Source of the DNA: a bacterium
GTDB lineage: Bacteria; UBP15; UBA6099; JAJRTR01
Length of the DNA: 36,647 bases
Direction: 5' to 3'
Assembly (NCBI GenBank): GCA_024278215.1
Contig: JAJRTR010000150.1
Coordinates: forward strand, 1 to 36,647
This document shows, one piece after another, positions 34,164 to 36,647 of the stretch. The notes under the pieces were generated by a model. The model did not search any database. It was not told where the DNA came from and was given only the letters and a program-made list of their open reading frames with translations. How positions within the stretch are numbered: position 1 is the first letter of the stretch; each line of letters opens with the position of its first letter. The position numbers and the translations under genes are program-made.

Positions 34164-36452
34164 CTACGGCGCGCTGCGCCTGTGGTCGAGCAGCATAAAA
34201 ATGAACACATCGCCTCTGTGGTAGGCGAGTTTGAAGTCGCGGGGATTCTCGACCGCCCACGTGAGCTCGACCGGGTCGGAGATGACGCCGCGATAGAACT
34301 CACGCGAAACAAACAGTAGATCGACACGTTCGCGGCGCAGCGCCTGCCGCCACCTGTCATAGTCCCGGTTGCCGCGGAATATATAGTTCAGCCCCACGGA
34401 TTCCGTGGGTGGCGCGTAAGCGGCGGCTTTCCTCGCGCCGATCTCATAGTCATGGAATATCCTTCCGGTGCGCCCGTCGGTGTTTATATAAACCACTGTG
34501 TTTTTGAAGCCGTTGCCGTACAGCCCGTACGGAGAACAGTTCCCGGCATAAGCGATAGTCGCGGGTACCCTTATCGCCGCCTCCAGCCATGACCAGCCCT
34601 GCGCGAGGTAGTGGCCCGCGTACCATTTGTACCGGCCTTCATCCATAAAATGTTTTTTTGTGTTCAGAAACGCTCCGGTAGCGGCGAGCGCGAGCAGGAC
34701 AAACGCGGCGGCGACTGTTCGGCGGCGAGCGCGCGACGCCCATACGGCCAGGGCCGATGCGGCGAAAACAAGTGCGGCGAATATGCCGGTCCGCATACCC
34801 AGGTTGTACCAGGCGTCGGTCGGGGCGTTGGAAACCGCGTCGTGGAAGAACCTGCTTATGCGCGAAAGAGAAACATAATTGGCCGCGAGTGCGGGGACAG
34901 CAAGCGAGGCAATCGCCCAGTGGTTCCATCGCCGCTCACGCGCGCCGACCACTGCCGCGAGAGCTACAAACGCGATAAAAACAGCGGGGATCGTGAAACG
35001 GTAATTATTTGCGGTGTTGTACGGATTGACATACCAGTAGAAGAGAATAAAAAGAGGCGCGAGCCATAGCGTGTAGTGCAACCGCCGGGGCCGGTCGCGC
35101 ATGACGGCGCTTATTATGATCGCATACGCCGCCGCTGCAAGCAGTGGCAGAAACGGCACTGCTGCCGCAAGCACGCCGGTGCCTGAATACGATATAAACC
35201 CGGCGGCGGCCACCGATAATATAAGGATTACAGCGACAACCCTTGAGATAGTGTTTTTTGCAGTGAGCGCACCGGCGACAAATAATAACGCCGCCGCCGC
35301 GAGCAGCCATTTACCCGCGATGAGTCCGGAAATTATGCTGCCGAGATACGAAACATCCTGAACGGGAATGTGGAGATAGGAATTAAACATAGCCGAACGG
35401 TTGAACGCGCCCCTGAAAAATTCGATGCCGCCGATGTCGAATCCCATCGGGTAGAACGGACTCCCTGTCAGTATGATATTCCTTATGTACCAGTAGCCGC
35501 ATGTCGCCGCGGCGGCGGCGGAGAAGAGGACGACCGCGACCGGTCGCGACATCCTTTTTCTCTTTATTAACAGCAATGGGATCAGTAATACCGCGAACGG
35601 CACGCCGACATATTTTGTGCCCACGGCCAGCCCCGCGGCGAGCCCCGCGACGATGATTTCCGCATAAGTGTTTTCAGATTCGTCGGCCGGCAGCAGAAAA
35701 GCCGTCGAGCAGAGAAGCGAAGCGGCGAAAAACATATCCACGCCGAACTGCTGCGTGAGATTAATTACGCCCGGCGCCATGACGGCGAGCGCCGCCGCGC
35801 CGAACGCGGCGTTCCTGTCGAGTCCCGCACGAAGCCCGATCCGCACACAGGCGAGCGCGGCGAAAACAAGACTCAACGGCTCGAGCAGACCGGCGAGCAG
35901 ATCGTCATGCAGCGGCATCATCAGCCGCAGGTAAAGCAGTTCGCCGTTGCCCGGATAATATGTCGTCGCCTGGTCGGGGCTCAGAGTCTGCACCAGCGTG
36001 ATGTGCGCGGCGCGGAGCCACTCGGCAGGGAACACGAGATGGTCGAGAAAAGCGTCTGTCGGCGCGGGGGGCGTCACAAGAGCGAAAACAAAGTTCGCGA
36101 AGAATACGGCACAGGCGACGGCTATAAGGATTTTTATCGGCAGGCTGATTACCGGCGAATGCCCGGCCTCCCGCGATGAGCCGGTTGCAGTTTCGACATC
36201 GTTTTTTTTCTTACCGAAATGATGGTATAAAACCAGCGCGAAAAACGCAAAATATTCCAGGGGGAGCACCGGCGCAAAGAAGTATGGCGAAGATATTTCC
36301 AGCGCGATGACAATGAAAGAAGCGCCGCAAACGAACGCGCCGACCGCCCGGTCGAGCGGGTCGCGCAGGCGCAGAACATCCGCCGCGACCAGCCACGAAA
36401 CGGCGCACAAGATCGAGAATGACAGAATACAGTTTAAGGTTTGCGAAAACAT
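34164..36452 (-). CDS. GT-C-like polytopic membrane glycosyltransferase (ArnT/PMT type)
   Basis: 762 residues: about 13 membrane segments to residue ~600, then a ~160-residue soluble tail. The first outer loop has Asp133, Asp137 and His138 (PTDAFLDHLVFPAEW), in the place where ArnT/PMT-type enzymes keep catalytic acidic residues, followed by YYPGNGELLYL; GLAAGLAVGTKYVGVPFA is a typical internal segment. Such enzymes transfer sugars from polyprenyl-phosphate carriers to lipids or proteins outside the membrane. The acceptor is unknown. The call rests on pattern, not on a strict motif. It is the first gene of the propeller operon, so its product may glycosylate the propeller domains. Confidence 0.72.
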   Translation of the reverse strand: MFSQTLNCILSFSILCAVSWLVAADVLRLRDPLDRAVGAFVCGASFIVIALEISSPYFFAPVLPLEYFAFFALVLYHHFGKKKNDVETATGSSREAGHSPVISLPIKILIAVACAVFFANFVFALVTPPAPTDAFLDHLVFPAEWLRAAHITLVQTLSPDQATTYYPGNGELLYLRLMMPLHDDLLAGLLEPLSLVFAALACVRIGLRAGLDRNAAFGAAALAVMAPGVINLTQQFGVDMFFAASLLCSTAFLLPADESENTYAEIIVAGLAAGLAVGTKYVGVPFAVLLIPLLLIKRKRMSRPVAVVLFSAAAAATCGYWYIRNIILTGSPFYPMGFDIGGIEFFRGAFNRSAMFNSYLHIPVQDVSYLGSIISGLIAGKWLLAAAALLFVAGALTAKNTISRVVAVILILSVAAAGFISYSGTGVLAAAVPFLPLLAAAAYAIIISAVMRDRPRRLHYTLWLAPLFILFYWYVNPYNTANNYRFTIPAVFIAFVALAAVVGARERRWNHWAIASLAVPALAANYVSLSRISRFFHDAVSNAPTDAWYNLGMRTGIFAALVFAASALAVWASRARRRTVAAAFVLLALAATGAFLNTKKHFMDEGRYKWYAGHYLAQGWSWLEAAIRVPATIAYAGNCSPYGLYGNGFKNTVVYINTDGRTGRIFHDYEIGARKAAAYAPPTESVGLNYIFRGNRDYDRWRQALRRERVDLLFVSREFYRGVISDPVELTWAVENPRDFKLAYHRGDVFIFMLLDHRRSAP

Positions 36453-36505
36453 GGGCTACCGGATTGTCTGTAGAGCCGTTTGCGGCCCTGTAAATTCAAC
36501 ATATC

Positions 36506-36647
36506 TGAGCCAATTGCAAAATTATGTTCGTAGCGAGGTCGAGCGAAATTGTTCAGAGCAAGGCGGAGGTGGAAAATCCTCGCAGGCGTACTTGTAGAGT
36601 ACGTCGAGGACGATTTTTTGCCGACAACGCAGCTATGGACAATAGCA
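36506..36647. repeat. Family A foldback element, copy 3 (cut by window end)
   Basis: Same family as 8075-8253 and 28606-28783 but in the opposite orientation. It starts TGAGCCAATTGCAAAATTATG and has the centre TACTTGTAGAGTA. The outer part of its right arm is beyond the window. It lies just upstream of the GT-C-like gene, where the operon promoter should be. An apparent frame within it has an in-frame stop that copies 1 and 2 lack. Confidence 0.75.

Noticed and set aside
1-36647. CRISPR array
   Set aside because: The only regular repeats are the in-frame modules of the giant gene and dispersed single elements; there are no short direct repeats with unique spacers and no cas genes.

Overview
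The window is about 36.6 kb from a bacterial chromosome, probably a Gram-negative anaerobe of an uncultured or poorly sampled phylum. The evidence is a Tat-type lipoprotein, a LolA-like exported protein, a giant secreted protein with a FlgD/type-IX-like C-terminal domain, a polyferredoxin and a Memo (AmrB) protein. Most genes have moderately high GC (near 58 % where I counted), but serS and its upstream neighbour are clearly more AT-rich (about 40-45 %). I cannot assign a phylum from sequence alone.

Layout. 1-7995 (+) is the 3' part of a very large exported repeat protein with six tandem ~110-residue modules. Next come a foldback repeat and a tRNA-Pro(UGG). 8890-9914 (-) holds a stand-alone receiver domain followed by a protein made only of three homing-endonuclease-associated repeats. 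10391-14931 (-) is a translation/transcription cluster read rho, rpmE (L31), prfA, prmC, tsaC; divergent from it is def, followed by a DUF362 Tat lipoprotein and a NapH/MauN-type polyferredoxin fused to a DUF6599-like domain (15510-19890, +). serS converges on that gene and follows a LolA-like exported protein. 22579-25898 (-) is a hydrolase operon: TatD, a one-HKD phospholipase-D-like protein, a YfcE-type phosphoesterase and Memo/AmrB. 26304-28029 (-) has a GH1 beta-glycosidase and a small unknown protein. 28869-36452 (-) is an operon of a GT-C-like membrane glycosyltransferase and three paralogous proteins, each a membrane bundle plus a C-terminal beta-propeller, the last three coupled by ATGA overlaps.

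The most unusual signal is in the intergenic DNA. I see at least four families of small palindromic non-coding elements. (A) A ~178-bp foldback in three copies whose arms differ between copies in a compensatory way; two copies in opposite orientation flank the propeller operon. (B) Hairpins with different stems but the loop TTTGTGA, two of them capping a ~180-bp foldback. (C) A 103-bp element with 20-bp perfect terminal inverted repeats and a 6-bp direct repeat at its edges, plus a truncated copy 8.7 kb away. (D) A ~201-bp element flanked by a 12-bp direct repeat; removing it in silico restores a 12-nt junction between the phosphoesterase and Memo genes, so it appears to have split an operon. 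No transposase is encoded here, so any mobilising enzyme would act in trans.

For function, the best candidates for something undescribed are the receiver/HNH-repeat pair (a possible split response regulator) and the tandem membrane-propeller operon. Both are inferences from architecture and gene order.
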